Positions 25,028 through 33,412 of a DNA stretch of 64,000 bases are shown piece by piece. The stretch spans positions 124,001-188,000 of the forward strand of contig NZ_CP108415.1 in the NCBI RefSeq assembly GCF_035978755.1, given 5' to 3'. Source of the stretch: Streptomyces sp. NBC_01298 (GTDB lineage Bacteria; Actinomycetota; Actinomycetes; Streptomycetales; Streptomycetaceae). The notes below the pieces were generated by a model. That model was not told the origin of the DNA and searched no databases. It saw only the letters and a program-made list of their open reading frames with translations. The position numbers and the translations under genes were made by a program. Numbering within the stretch: the stretch's first letter is position 1; every line of letters starts with the position of its first letter.

Positions 25028-25924
25028 CTAGATCATCTTCTTGATGAGGGCACGCGTTTCAGCGGGGCACAGGGCCCGCTCCCATAGATCCGTAAATACC
25101 CCGTCGTAGTAGTCCACGTCCTCGGTTTGGTCGAAATAGACTGACCGCTTTGCGAGTTCACACCAGACGACGTCCTGGTCGGCGTCATCGAACCCCATCA
25201 GCACGAAAGGGCCAGCCATGCCTGGGTGGATACCGAGGCTGTCCGGCAGGACGCGGATGGTCACCTTGCCCTGCTCCGTCAGTACAAGGAGGTGCCGGAG
25301 CTGGTCTCGCCGTACCGCTTCGTCACCCACCTGGCGGCGGAGGACTTCCTCGTCGAGCAGGGCTTGGAACTCGTGCAGTACGTCTCCGCCGAGGACCTGT
25401 CGCTGGCGGTCCATACGGACGTCGACCAAGCCGCGGACGTCCGCTGCGCTGAGCTCGGGGCGCATGGTTTCGATGGTGCGCTGGGCGTAGCCGCAGGTCT
25501 GGAGAAGTCCTGGCACTAGGCGAGGCTGGTGGTTGCGGAGCTTGGCCGCCTTGCGCTCCAGCTGGAGGTAGGGCTCGAATTTCATCGGCCCCAGAAGAGC
25601 AGCATGGCGTCGCCAGAGAGGTGGTCGGCGTCGGCGACCGGCTGGGGTGGTGTCCACGCTGAGCAGGCCGAGAACGTACCGGCGGGTCTCGGACTCGGGC
25701 TCGGTCTCGTACAGGTCGAGCAGTGCTTCGATGAGGCCGCTCGGGATCCTCTTCAGCTTCCCGTTTTCGAGCTTGCTCAGAGAGGAGACGTTCGTCCGGA
25801 TGCCGCGCGCGCCCAGAAGGTCAACGACAGCGCTCTGCGTCAGACCGTGGCGCTCCCGCAACTCCTCGAGCCTGCTGCCCACTTCTCTGTGCGGAAGAGA
25901 CCAGGGGACCTCTGCATCGGACAT
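25028..25924 (-). CDS. XRE regulator with DUF5753
   Basis: A 298-residue regulator. Residues about 14-65 form the HTH (GSRLEELRERHGLTQSAVVDLLGARGIRTNVSSLSKLENG). The rest is the DUF5753 domain (EPYLQLERKAAKLRNHQPRLVPGLLQTCGYAQRTI...RQRVL-type block, ALLDEEVLRRQVG, VTIRVLPDSLGIHPGMAGPFVLMGFDDADQDVVWCE). The start at ATG 25924 (MSDAEVPWSLP) is preferred over the extended frame. It forms a two-gene unit with DUF397 downstream. Confidence 0.85.
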   Translation of the reverse strand: MSDAEVPWSLPHREVGSRLEELRERHGLTQSAVVDLLGARGIRTNVSSLSKLENGKLKRIPSGLIEALLDLYETEPESETRRYVLGLLSVDTTPAGRRRRPPLWRRHAALLGPMKFEPYLQLERKAAKLRNHQPRLVPGLLQTCGYAQRTIETMRPELSAADVRGLVDVRMDRQRQVLGGDVLHEFQALLDEEVLRRQVGDEAVRRDQLRHLLVLTEQGKVTIRVLPDSLGIHPGMAGPFVLMGFDDADQDVVWCELAKRSVYFDQTEDVDYYDGVFTDLWERALCPAETRALIKKMI

Positions 25925-26127
25925 GGTGGCCAGTGTGGCCTGAAGGCCCCTACTCCAACAACCGATTCTATGGAGAAATTTTCTCGGTTGTGTTGCGCGG
26001 AACACACCGAGAGGAGCATCCTGGCCGAGGTCACAATCCGTGGTGCCTCTGTCGCGCCTCGTGGAATGTGCCAGCTGGCCGTGGTTGCCGGTGCTCGTCC
26101 CGCCGTTGTCCGAGGAGGGCTGTGTCG

Positions 26128-27627
26128 ATGCCCCGCCCCACCTTGTTCCGCGTCCTGCTTATGGAGCGCAGGTGGGACCGGTGGAACACCTTCTGCTTAC
26201 GCTTCGAACAGGCAGCCCGCGACATAGCCAAGGAGGTCAACGCACCCAGGCTGGCCCGCATCACGGTGCCGCGGCGCAGCTTCGACCGGTGGGCGAAGGG
26301 GGACTGGCAGGGCATGCCGCGGCCAGATACGGCTCTGGTCCTGGAGCGGCTCTTCGGCGTCCCCTGCCGGGATCTCTTCAGCCCTGCCCCGGATACCGTC
26401 CGCCCACAGTCCCCCATGCCTGATCGTGACCGCCTGAGCGCCTCGCTTGCGATCACGGAGAGCTGGTCCACGAGCCGTCTTTTCATGTCCTCGGGGGAGG
26501 CGCCCGGCTCTTGGGAGATGGTCGGTCGGCAAGCGCTGGACGGGACGGCTACCGCAGTGGCCTTCCGTCCCGTCACCCGATCCGGTTCGATTGCTCAAGT
26601 CGACATCACTGGCGCCGACGCGTTCGACCGCTTCCTGCGTTCGGCGAGCCGCGGGTTCCTCATCGGAGTGGACGAGCGGGAGAGCACCGCTCAGCTCTTC
26701 GTGATCGACGCCGCGAACGCCCGGCGCGCCCGCGCCATGGCACCCGGACGCAGCACCCTTGATCTACAGGCCGCGCACGTGCTGGACGATCTCACCTACG
26801 GTCTGCTGTGGTCGCTCGTCCAGTTCGACGACGGACTACTTGCCGACGACTCCACTCTGGCCCAGGAGCAACAGGTCCTAGACACCTACCTCGCTCTTCC
26901 GCGGTCGGCTCCCAGCCGCCTGGCAATGCCCGACCTCACCACGGCGGGAGCGCACTGGCTGGGATCAAGCTTCTGCGCGCAGCACATCATGCGCCGGCTC
27001 GACGGGCTGTCGGGGCCCCCGGTCTTCTGGACCCGCGAGCAGACCGGCGAGCAGGCAGCCGCGTGGCTGTGGTTCCAGCACAAGCTCGACTACCTCAGGG
27101 CCCTGTCAGCACGGTACGCCGTCGGCACCGCGCCGATGTCTCGCGCCTTCTGCATCCCGGAGAGCGCGGTCGCGCGAAGCGACAGGTACGAGCGGGTCCT
27201 TCTCCTCTTGGCCGTCACCCTGATGGAACTGCAGGGCATCCGTGTCGATGTTCTCGCCGACCCGGAGTACTCGGAGATGGACGGGTTCGCCATGATTCCC
27301 GAACAGCGTGCAGTGGTCGCCAACTGGGTGCGAACCGACGAGATCTGGGCTGTCGACACGGTCACGCAGCGCCCCGCCCTCCGGGGATACCGTGAAGCGA
27401 CCGGCGAAGCCCAGGCACACAGCGTGATGCGGGGGCCTGATCCGCAGGCCCGGCTGCGTGCCCTGGCCGGGTACCTGGACGTCGACTGGAGCTGGCTGGT
27501 CGTACGGTGCCGTGAGCTGGCGGCGTGTGGGATAGCGAGCATCGTCCGTCCCCGCAGCCGCCACCTCAGCGTCGAGGCCTTGGACGAGGTGTTCCACTTC
27601 CTCGGATCCCTTGCCCCCGACCGCTGA
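26128..27627 (+). CDS. regulator-like protein with WD..FC N-terminal module
   Basis: A 499-residue protein. Residues 8-88 (LLMERRWDRWNTFCLRFEQAARDIA..., PRLARITVPRRSFDRWAKGDWQG, DTALVLERLFG) form a module shared with the 29257-30606 protein, probably an atypical HTH for Streptomyces regulators. The middle and C-terminal parts contain AHVLDDLTYGLLWSLVQFDDGLLADD, EQTGEQAAAWLWFQHKLDYL and a MELQGIRVDVLADPEYSEMDGFAM block that I do not recognise. GAGGAGG lies seven bases before the ATG. It lies 57 bp upstream of an asparaginase gene that it may control. Confidence 0.55.
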   Translation: MPRPTLFRVLLMERRWDRWNTFCLRFEQAARDIAKEVNAPRLARITVPRRSFDRWAKGDWQGMPRPDTALVLERLFGVPCRDLFSPAPDTVRPQSPMPDRDRLSASLAITESWSTSRLFMSSGEAPGSWEMVGRQALDGTATAVAFRPVTRSGSIAQVDITGADAFDRFLRSASRGFLIGVDERESTAQLFVIDAANARRARAMAPGRSTLDLQAAHVLDDLTYGLLWSLVQFDDGLLADDSTLAQEQQVLDTYLALPRSAPSRLAMPDLTTAGAHWLGSSFCAQHIMRRLDGLSGPPVFWTREQTGEQAAAWLWFQHKLDYLRALSARYAVGTAPMSRAFCIPESAVARSDRYERVLLLLAVTLMELQGIRVDVLADPEYSEMDGFAMIPEQRAVVANWVRTDEIWAVDTVTQRPALRGYREATGEAQAHSVMRGPDPQARLRALAGYLDVDWSWLVVRCRELAACGIASIVRPRSRHLSVEALDEVFHFLGSLAPDR

Positions 27628-27684
27628 GAGGCACGACGCTGACTCAGACCTGTGCTTGATCCTCTTCTGTGAAAGGCAGTCGCC

Positions 27685-28683
27685 GTGGCCCTCACCTCCC
27701 AGGCCCCGCCCCCGCGTGTTCTGGTGCTCTCGCTCGGGGGCACCATCGCGATGGCGTCCGACACAGCGGGACGTGGAGTCGCCCCCGCCTTGACCGCCGA
27801 GGACCTCGTTGCCGCAGTGCCTGAACTTGCTGCGGAGGCCACCCTGGAGCTGGTGGACTTCCGGAAGATTCCCGGGGCATGGCTCGCGGTGGACGACATC
27901 GTCGACCTCGCCGACCTACTCAACAAGCGTTCCTCGGACACCGCGGGGATCGTGATCACCCAGGGCACCGACACTCTGGAGGAAACGGCCTACCTTCTGG
28001 ACCTGCTCTACACCGGGAACGCTCCTGTCGTCATCACCGGCGCCATGCGCAATCCGCAGATGCCAGGCGCCGACGGGCCGGCCAACATCCTCGCCGCCGT
28101 ACGCACCGCGGCCTGCCCCGAGGCCCGCGGCATCGGGGTTCTCGTCGCCTTCGCCGACGAGCTCCACGCGGCCCGCCATGTCCAGAAGACCCACAGCACC
28201 AGCACGTCAGCGTTCACCTCGCCCGGCGCAGGGCCGGTCGGTCATCTGGTGGAAGGCCAACCTCGGATCCACTTCCTGGTGCCGCGCCAGGCGCCCATCG
28301 GACTGCCTGTGCGCCTGGCCTGCGTCGAGGTGATCGAGGCGACGCTCGGCAGCGAGGGGTCCCTCCTCGATGCTCCCGCCGACCGGCTCGACGGCCTGGT
28401 CGTCGCGGCCTTCGGCGCCGGGCACGTCCCGCAGATCTGGGCGCAACGGCTGGGCAACCTCGCAGCCCGCATCCCCGTCGTCCTGACTTCCCGTACCGGC
28501 GCCGGAAGCGTCCTCACCCACACCTACGACTTCGGTCCCGGCTCGGAGACCGACCTCCTCGGCCGGGGCCTGGTCAATGGCGGCCGGCTGGAGCCGCGCA
28601 AGGCCCGGCTGCTGCTGCTTGCCCTCCTGCGCTCCGGCGCGGACCAGACCGCGATCCGGACCGTCTTCGCGGCCCACCGCTGA
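27685..28683 (+). CDS. L-asparaginase family protein
   Basis: A 332-residue type I/II asparaginase-like amidohydrolase. The N-terminal motif VLSLGGTIAM (about residues 13-22) carries the first catalytic Thr, and GIVITQGTDTLEETAYLL (about 88-105) carries the second Thr-Asp pair plus the downstream ETA. Both signature sequences are intact. No signal peptide is visible, so it is likely cytoplasmic. Expected reaction is hydrolysis of asparagine or a related amide. It begins at GTG 27685 with AAAGGCAG before it, and is followed 28 bases later by the PPC-domain gene. Confidence 0.85.
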   Translation: MALTSQAPPPRVLVLSLGGTIAMASDTAGRGVAPALTAEDLVAAVPELAAEATLELVDFRKIPGAWLAVDDIVDLADLLNKRSSDTAGIVITQGTDTLEETAYLLDLLYTGNAPVVITGAMRNPQMPGADGPANILAAVRTAACPEARGIGVLVAFADELHAARHVQKTHSTSTSAFTSPGAGPVGHLVEGQPRIHFLVPRQAPIGLPVRLACVEVIEATLGSEGSLLDAPADRLDGLVVAAFGAGHVPQIWAQRLGNLAARIPVVLTSRTGAGSVLTHTYDFGPGSETDLLGRGLVNGGRLEPRKARLLLLALLRSGADQTAIRTVFAAHR

Positions 28684-28710
28684 CCCTCGACGACTCACGA
28701 TGGGATTCCT

Positions 28711-29175
28711 ATGCGCGCCACCGAGATCAGTATCGGCCGAAGGTTCGCTGTTGCCTTCGACCATGGCGAAGAGTTCTTCGAGGCGCTGGATGCCTTCTGC
28801 CGCGAATCCGGTGTCCGCGCCGGCTCTATCACGTTCATCGGAGGCTTCAGCCGTGCCCGGCTGGTAGGAACCTGTGGCCCCCTGAAGTCTCCGGAGCGCC
28901 CGCTGTGGGAAGAGATCGAAGTCGAGACCCTGGAGGTCCTCGGCAGCGGAACTCTCGCTTGGGACGCCGAGAACGACCGCGTGGCTCCGCACATCCACGT
29001 GTCCGCCGGCCTCAAGGCGGACTCTGCCGATGGACGCACGAGCCACCTCCTGGGCGCCACCGTGCAGTTCGTCACCGAACTCGCCATCGAGGAGTGGGCC
29101 TCCCCAGTGGTGACCCGGAAGCGCATTCCCGATCTCTACGACGTCCCCCTACTCACTTTCGAGCAGGAGGGCTGA
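28711..29175 (+). CDS. PPC/PCC-domain (DUF296) protein
   Basis: A 154-residue protein matching the small DUF296/PPC fold: ISIGRRFAVAFDHGEEFFEALDAFCRESGV, SITFIGGFSRARLVG, then APHIHVSAGLKADSADGRTSHLLGATVQFVTELAI, where HIHV and GHLL-type His sites are typical. Bacterial members form trimers; plant relatives bind DNA as AT-hook proteins. It is 28 bp after the asparaginase gene and on the same strand. Its role is unknown. Confidence 0.75.
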   Translation: MRATEISIGRRFAVAFDHGEEFFEALDAFCRESGVRAGSITFIGGFSRARLVGTCGPLKSPERPLWEEIEVETLEVLGSGTLAWDAENDRVAPHIHVSAGLKADSADGRTSHLLGATVQFVTELAIEEWASPVVTRKRIPDLYDVPLLTFEQEG

Positions 29176-29256
29176 TCCCGCGCGGCTGCTGGTTCGCCTG
29201 GTCCTTCATCGCCGCGCGCGAGCAGCCATTTGGCACCCAGACTTGTAGGAGGAGGC

Positions 29257-30606
29257 ATGGCCACCACACGCTTCACCCTCTTGGTGCAGGAGAAGCACTG
29301 GGACTCGTACGAGAAGTTCTGCATTCACTTCAGCAAGGCAGCGAGACGGGCGGCCGAGAAGGAGAACGACCCTCGGCTCGCGCGCGCTGACGTCTCCCGC
29401 AGCTCCTTCGACCGGTGGATGGGCCGCAGAGGAACGATCAAGGGCACTCCCCGCCGCGACGCGTACCTTGTCCTTCAGCACATGTTCAACATGTCACCCG
29501 AGCGGCTGTTCGACCAGGTTGACCCCGCTCCCCGTCGGCCGATCGACTTCGGGACCGGAGCTGTAGCTCCTATTGCACTGGCCCCCGAGTTCGACGACCC
29601 GCTGAGCGTTGTCGCGCAGACTCACAGGCTGACGAGCTCCAACGCCGATGACCCCGTTCTCATGATGGTGAGGCAGTCGATCACCAACGTCGTGAGCCGA
29701 TACGAGGCGCTCGGCCCGCACCAGCTGGCGGGCGAGGCCCGGGTCATCCGCGAGATGCTGCACGGAGTCCTCGGAGGCCAGCAGCCCCCGCGCGTGCGCG
29801 CGGAGCTCTTCCGGCTCGCCTCCCAAGCCGCCGGGCTGCTGGGATACATGGCCGTCAACGCCGGCGCGCGGTTCGAGATCGTCAACGCCTACTGCACGGA
29901 GGCGGAGTCTCTGGCTGGTGAGATCGGCGAGGTCTCGATGCAGATGTGGGCGAGCGGCACCCGCTCCCTCGGCCTGTACTACCAGAAGCGGTACGCGGAA
30001 GCCGACGATGCGGCCTCCGCGGGGGTCGCGCTGGATCCGGACAACCCACAGGCCATCCGGCTGCTCGTCAACGGCCGTTCCCGGGCGCTCGCACGCCTCG
30101 GGGACCGCGGCAGGGCCGAGGCGGCCATCGGACAGGCACTCAGCCTGTCCGATCAGCAGTTCTCGCTGCCCGACGGCCTGACCTCGTGTATCAGCTTCGA
30201 GCCCTACTCGATGCCCCGGACGCTAGCCAACGCCATCACGACGCGTCTCTCGCTGGGCGACACGGCCGAGGTCGTGGCGCACGCCGAGGAGATCGAGGAC
30301 CTGGTCGAGCACTCCCCCTCCGATTGGAGTCGCGCCTTAGTCGGCTTGGATGTGGCGTCCGCCCTGCTGAAGCAGGGCTCTCCTGAGGTCGAGCACGCCA
30401 TGGTCCTGGGCAGTAGAGCGCTGAGAGCCGGCATCGGTCGTCCGATCAAATCGGTCTGGGAGAGGGCGAAGGAGCTGTACGTGGGCGCCGAGCAATGGCA
30501 TGACGAGCCCGCTGTGGGGGACTATGCCGATGAGCTGCGGAGCTGGCGGGCACAACCCCAGGCAGGACCGTTTGCCGAGGGTCAGCCCGCCCAGATCGCC
30601 CCCTGA
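29257..30606 (+). CDS. TPR-type regulator with WD..FC N-terminal module
   Basis: A 449-residue protein. The first 85 residues (LLVQEKHWDSYEKFCIHFSKAARRAA..., PRLARADVSRSSFDRWMG, DAYLVLQHMFNMSPERLFDQ) are clearly related to those of the 26128-27627 protein. The remainder is TPR-like helical repeats (ALGPHQLAGEARVIREMLHG..., LGLYYQKRYAEADDAASAGVALDPDN). GTAGGAGGAGG precedes the ATG at 29257. A TTA codon at 30337-30339 makes translation depend on bldA tRNA, so expression is probably late in growth. It is followed 15 bases later by a 2H phosphoesterase gene. Confidence 0.7.
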   Translation: MATTRFTLLVQEKHWDSYEKFCIHFSKAARRAAEKENDPRLARADVSRSSFDRWMGRRGTIKGTPRRDAYLVLQHMFNMSPERLFDQVDPAPRRPIDFGTGAVAPIALAPEFDDPLSVVAQTHRLTSSNADDPVLMMVRQSITNVVSRYEALGPHQLAGEARVIREMLHGVLGGQQPPRVRAELFRLASQAAGLLGYMAVNAGARFEIVNAYCTEAESLAGEIGEVSMQMWASGTRSLGLYYQKRYAEADDAASAGVALDPDNPQAIRLLVNGRSRALARLGDRGRAEAAIGQALSLSDQQFSLPDGLTSCISFEPYSMPRTLANAITTRLSLGDTAEVVAHAEEIEDLVEHSPSDWSRALVGLDVASALLKQGSPEVEHAMVLGSRALRAGIGRPIKSVWERAKELYVGAEQWHDEPAVGDYADELRSWRAQPQAGPFAEGQPAQIAP

Positions 30607-30621
30607 CTAACGAGGAGCCCT

Positions 30622-31365
30622 GTGACGCCCGAGCTGGAGACCGATCCCAGCGCCTTTCCCAGTGAGCCGCCTGCGGATCTCGACGACCCGGACGCGATTG
30701 TCGGACACGACTGGCACGCCTTCCAGGATGTCGAACGTATGGGCGATCATTGGGACCGGCCTGGATGGTCGGACCAGAAGCGCTCGTACTACTGGATGCT
30801 GACCTTCACCGGGGCCACCGCACTCCTCGGCCTGGCGGAGCACTGCCAGAAGGCCCTCCATCACCTCGGGATGGACCCCGTCCCGCAGGACGGGCTGCAT
30901 GTGACCATGCTTCGAGTCGGCCGCACCGACCAGGTATCTGCTGACCAGGTTGCACGCCTCCTCGACCTGACCCAGAACCTGCCCGTCGGAGCGTTTCGTC
31001 TCCAGGCCCACCCGCTGGCAGGCTCACGCGGCGCCGTCCGCTTCAGCCTCACGCCCTGGCGCCCCCTGGTCCACCTCCACGCCGTGCTCACCGCTGTCGG
31101 CGAGCGGATCGGTATTCCCGGAGGCGGACCGACACACGCCTTCCGTCCGCATCTGGGAATCGCCTACAACAACCAGGCACGGCCGGCTTCGCCCGTCGTT
31201 GAGGCCGTGGCACAGCTGCGCTCGATGCCGCCCGTCACCCTGGACGTCACATCGGTGGAGCTCGTCGAGCTGCGCCGTCAGGACAGGACATACCGGTGGC
31301 GGACAGTCCGCTCGGTCCCCCTGCACCCTGAAGTGCCCTCCCCGACCAGCCCGGGGAGCCGATGA
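30622..31365 (+). CDS. 2H phosphoesterase (2'-5' RNA ligase-like)
   Basis: A 247-residue protein with the two histidine motifs of the 2H superfamily: LHVTMLRVG (HxT) near residue 94 and FRPHLGIAYNN (HxxI/HLG variant) near residue 178. Between them are hydrophobic strands typical of LigT/CPDase enzymes. Expected chemistry is opening of 2',3'-cyclic or other cyclic phosphodiesters, or RNA end processing. The second motif is non-canonical, so activity is uncertain. GTG start with CGAGGAG before it. Confidence 0.6.
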   Translation: MTPELETDPSAFPSEPPADLDDPDAIVGHDWHAFQDVERMGDHWDRPGWSDQKRSYYWMLTFTGATALLGLAEHCQKALHHLGMDPVPQDGLHVTMLRVGRTDQVSADQVARLLDLTQNLPVGAFRLQAHPLAGSRGAVRFSLTPWRPLVHLHAVLTAVGERIGIPGGGPTHAFRPHLGIAYNNQARPASPVVEAVAQLRSMPPVTLDVTSVELVELRRQDRTYRWRTVRSVPLHPEVPSPTSPGSR

Positions 31366-31451
31366 TCACGAGCCCTTGGACGCGGTGCCAGCAGCGAGGC
31401 AGGGGCGTTGGTCGGTCTCCCTCTCCATCCGCTGCGGGATGCCGGAGCCCG

Positions 31452-32525
31452 TCAAGTGCGGGCGGGGTGAGGCACTCTCCGCCGCGGCTGCTCTTCTATG
31501 TCGGCGCGGATATCGGCGTAGGCCGCGTCGATCACCTGAAGCTCAGTAGCCGTGAGGGTGGGGCCGGATAGGCATCCGAAGCTCTCTTCGACTTGAGTCT
31601 TACTGGTGAAGCCGACGACGGCTGCGCAGTGGTCGGCTCTCTGCAGGCAGGAGAGCAGGGCCAACCGGGTCAGGGTCCCCTGCTCATCGCCGAAGTGGAC
31701 GCGCAGGGCCTCCATCCCGGCGGTGACTCTCGCGACTCTGTCGGGAGTAAGGCCCCTGTTGCCTGGCGGCAGGCCGGAGGCGCCCAAGTTCGGCGTGGTG
31801 ATTCGTGGGGCCCGCCCGGTGAGCACGCCGTGGGCCAGGGGCGCGGCTAGAACGAGGCCGACTCCGAGGCGGGCTGTGAAGGCGAACAGGTCCTCGCCCT
31901 CCAGGGTGATCACCGGTGTAAGAGCGTTGAAGCGGGTCCAGACGATGTTCGGCTTGATCATCTGGAAGAGGTACAGGAACCGTGCGGCGCTGGCGTCCCG
32001 CTCCTCGGGCGTAGCGCCGTAGGGGACGTGCGGGCCGCGCAGACCAACGGCCCGCACAGCCCCTAGCTCACGCAAGGTGTGCATCTGGTCGATCGCGCTT
32101 CCGAGATAGCGGTCCTGTGGTCCGAAGTCCCAGGAGTCGAGCGTGTAGAGGTCGAGTTCCTCGGCGTAGAGGTTCTCCAGAGTCTGCTGGAACTGGTGAT
32201 GGATGTGCCGGTCGGCGTAGGCGTGTGGTGCGGAGCCGCGGATGTGCCCGACCTTGCTGCTGGTGAGAAGCCCCTGGTCTGGGTGTTCGCGCAGGAGGCG
32301 TCCCAGCATGCGTTCGGCATGGCCGGCGCCGTAGCAGTCGGCCGTGTCGAGCAAGTTGGCTCCGAGCTCGACGGCGCGGCGCAGGACGTCGAGGAAGCGC
32401 CCGTCGCGTGCCTGTGCCTGTCCAGGTTCTTCAGCCGCTCCGATGGCTCCGCAGTTGACACCGAGCGGATGAGCGAAGAGGCCTTGCCCGAGGTGGCGTT
32501 TCGTGGTGTCGAAAGCGGTCTTCAA
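31452..32525 (-). CDS. aldo-keto reductase
   Basis: A 357-residue AKR/TIM-barrel oxidoreductase. LDTADCYGAGHAERMLGRLL holds the catalytic Asp and Tyr, and TSSKVGH the catalytic Lys; ELDLYTLDSWDFG has the strand that usually ends in His (Ser-Trp here). Expected reaction is NADPH-dependent reduction of a carbonyl. The start is uncertain: a TTG at 32525 overlaps the stop of the upstream ATPase gene (TTGA) and would be coupled, whereas the open frame continues in Arg-rich sequence. The C-terminal 40 residues (ATELQVIDAAYADIRADIEEQPRRR) are helical as in the family. Confidence 0.75.
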   Translation of the reverse strand: MKTAFDTTKRHLGQGLFAHPLGVNCGAIGAAEEPGQAQARDGRFLDVLRRAVELGANLLDTADCYGAGHAERMLGRLLREHPDQGLLTSSKVGHIRGSAPHAYADRHIHHQFQQTLENLYAEELDLYTLDSWDFGPQDRYLGSAIDQMHTLRELGAVRAVGLRGPHVPYGATPEERDASAARFLYLFQMIKPNIVWTRFNALTPVITLEGEDLFAFTARLGVGLVLAAPLAHGVLTGRAPRITTPNLGASGLPPGNRGLTPDRVARVTAGMEALRVHFGDEQGTLTRLALLSCLQRADHCAAVVGFTSKTQVEESFGCLSGPTLTATELQVIDAAYADIRADIEEQPRRRVPHPART

Positions 32526-32962
32526 CGTGACCCTGCCGGTGCTAGCACGGCGATGACGATCTTTCCGTTCTCGATCTGTTCGACCGACCATGTACTGCTG
32601 AGGTTGTGGACGAGGAACAGGCCCCGTCCGCTCATGGCCACGGCCGTCGACTTGGTGGACGAGTTCGAGGGGCTCGCGGGGAGAGCCTCGGTGTCAGGGT
32701 CTCGGTCGACGACTCCCAGCGCCGACCCGAGCTCGTAGACCTCGATCCGGATGAGGACCACGCCGCCGGCGTGCTTGATCGCGTTGGCGATGAGCTCACT
32801 GGCAACGAGCTTCGCGTCGTCGGCCCGGGCCTCACCCAGCATGTCAGCAAGTACGACACGAGCAATGCGTTGCGGGGCCGGACGGCCTTCAAGCACGACG
32901 TCGCGGTGATTCAACAACTCTCCGAGGCTGCGGTCATGGACCAGCTCAGCTGTCGGGGGCAC
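32522..32962 (-). CDS. small HATPase, anti-sigma-factor-like kinase
   Basis: A 146-residue ATPase of the HATPase_c/RsbW type: ADDAKLVASELIANAIKHAGG is the N-box (E...N), LGVVDRDPDTEAL the D-G-type G1 box variant, and SGRGLFLVHNLSSTWSV the G2 box. Streptomyces has many such short anti-sigma or signalling ATPases. The G1 box lacks the normal DxGxG, so ATP binding may be altered. The start is GTG 32962, chosen because GAGGAGG lies seven bases before it. It overlaps the aldo-keto reductase gene by four bases. Confidence 0.7.
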   Translation of the reverse strand: MPPTAELVHDRSLGELLNHRDVVLEGRPAPQRIARVVLADMLGEARADDAKLVASELIANAIKHAGGVVLIRIEVYELGSALGVVDRDPDTEALPASPSNSSTKSTAVAMSGRGLFLVHNLSSTWSVEQIENGKIVIAVLAPAGSR

Positions 32963-33043
32963 TCTCGCCTCCTCGCCATCGAGACGCCCTGCGGCGTGAC
33001 CGGGGTTGACCTTCCTCCACCGTGACGGAACTGCGGTGGCATC

Positions 33044-33194
33044 GGTACGCCGAACCGTCGCCACTTCTTCGCCACTTCCACCTCGTCTCCGTGCATTCGC
33101 CCCTTCAACAGGAAGGGCAAAGCACTCAACTCGGACACCGTCCTACGTCGTGCCTCGCTGAAGTGGCGAAGAAGTGGCGACGGTTCGGCGTACC
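33044..33194. repeat. 35-bp perfect inverted repeat with 81-bp spacer
   Basis: The arms 33044-33078 and 33160-33194 are perfect reverse complements over 35 bases. Each arm also contains a tandem repeat, CGCCACTTC-TT-CGCCACTTC. The pair lies in the 450-bp gap between divergent HATPase genes (starts at 32962 and 33413). It may be a double operator, a large cruciform or a very small mobile remnant. The rest of the gap holds no gene. Confidence 0.7.
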
Positions 33195-33412
33195 AGTGCG
33201 CAGCGATTCACGGCACCGTGGGTGATGCCGACAGCACCCGCCCCGGGCTCCGGAAGCGGCAGCGTCGGTCACCACCCGCAGCACGGGCGGTGGCACATCG
33301 GCCCCCGCCGGTACGGACGGTGCTGCACCCACGCTGGTGGACCGGCGGCGCTGCCTCCTGGGCGTGAGCCCAGGTCCCGCGATTTCCCCTTCAACATCCG
33401 TGAGGAGCTGAC

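Noticed and set aside
33044..33194. Miniature transposon (MITE)
   Set aside because: No target duplication is visible and only one copy lies in the window; an operator-like role fits the divergent genes better.
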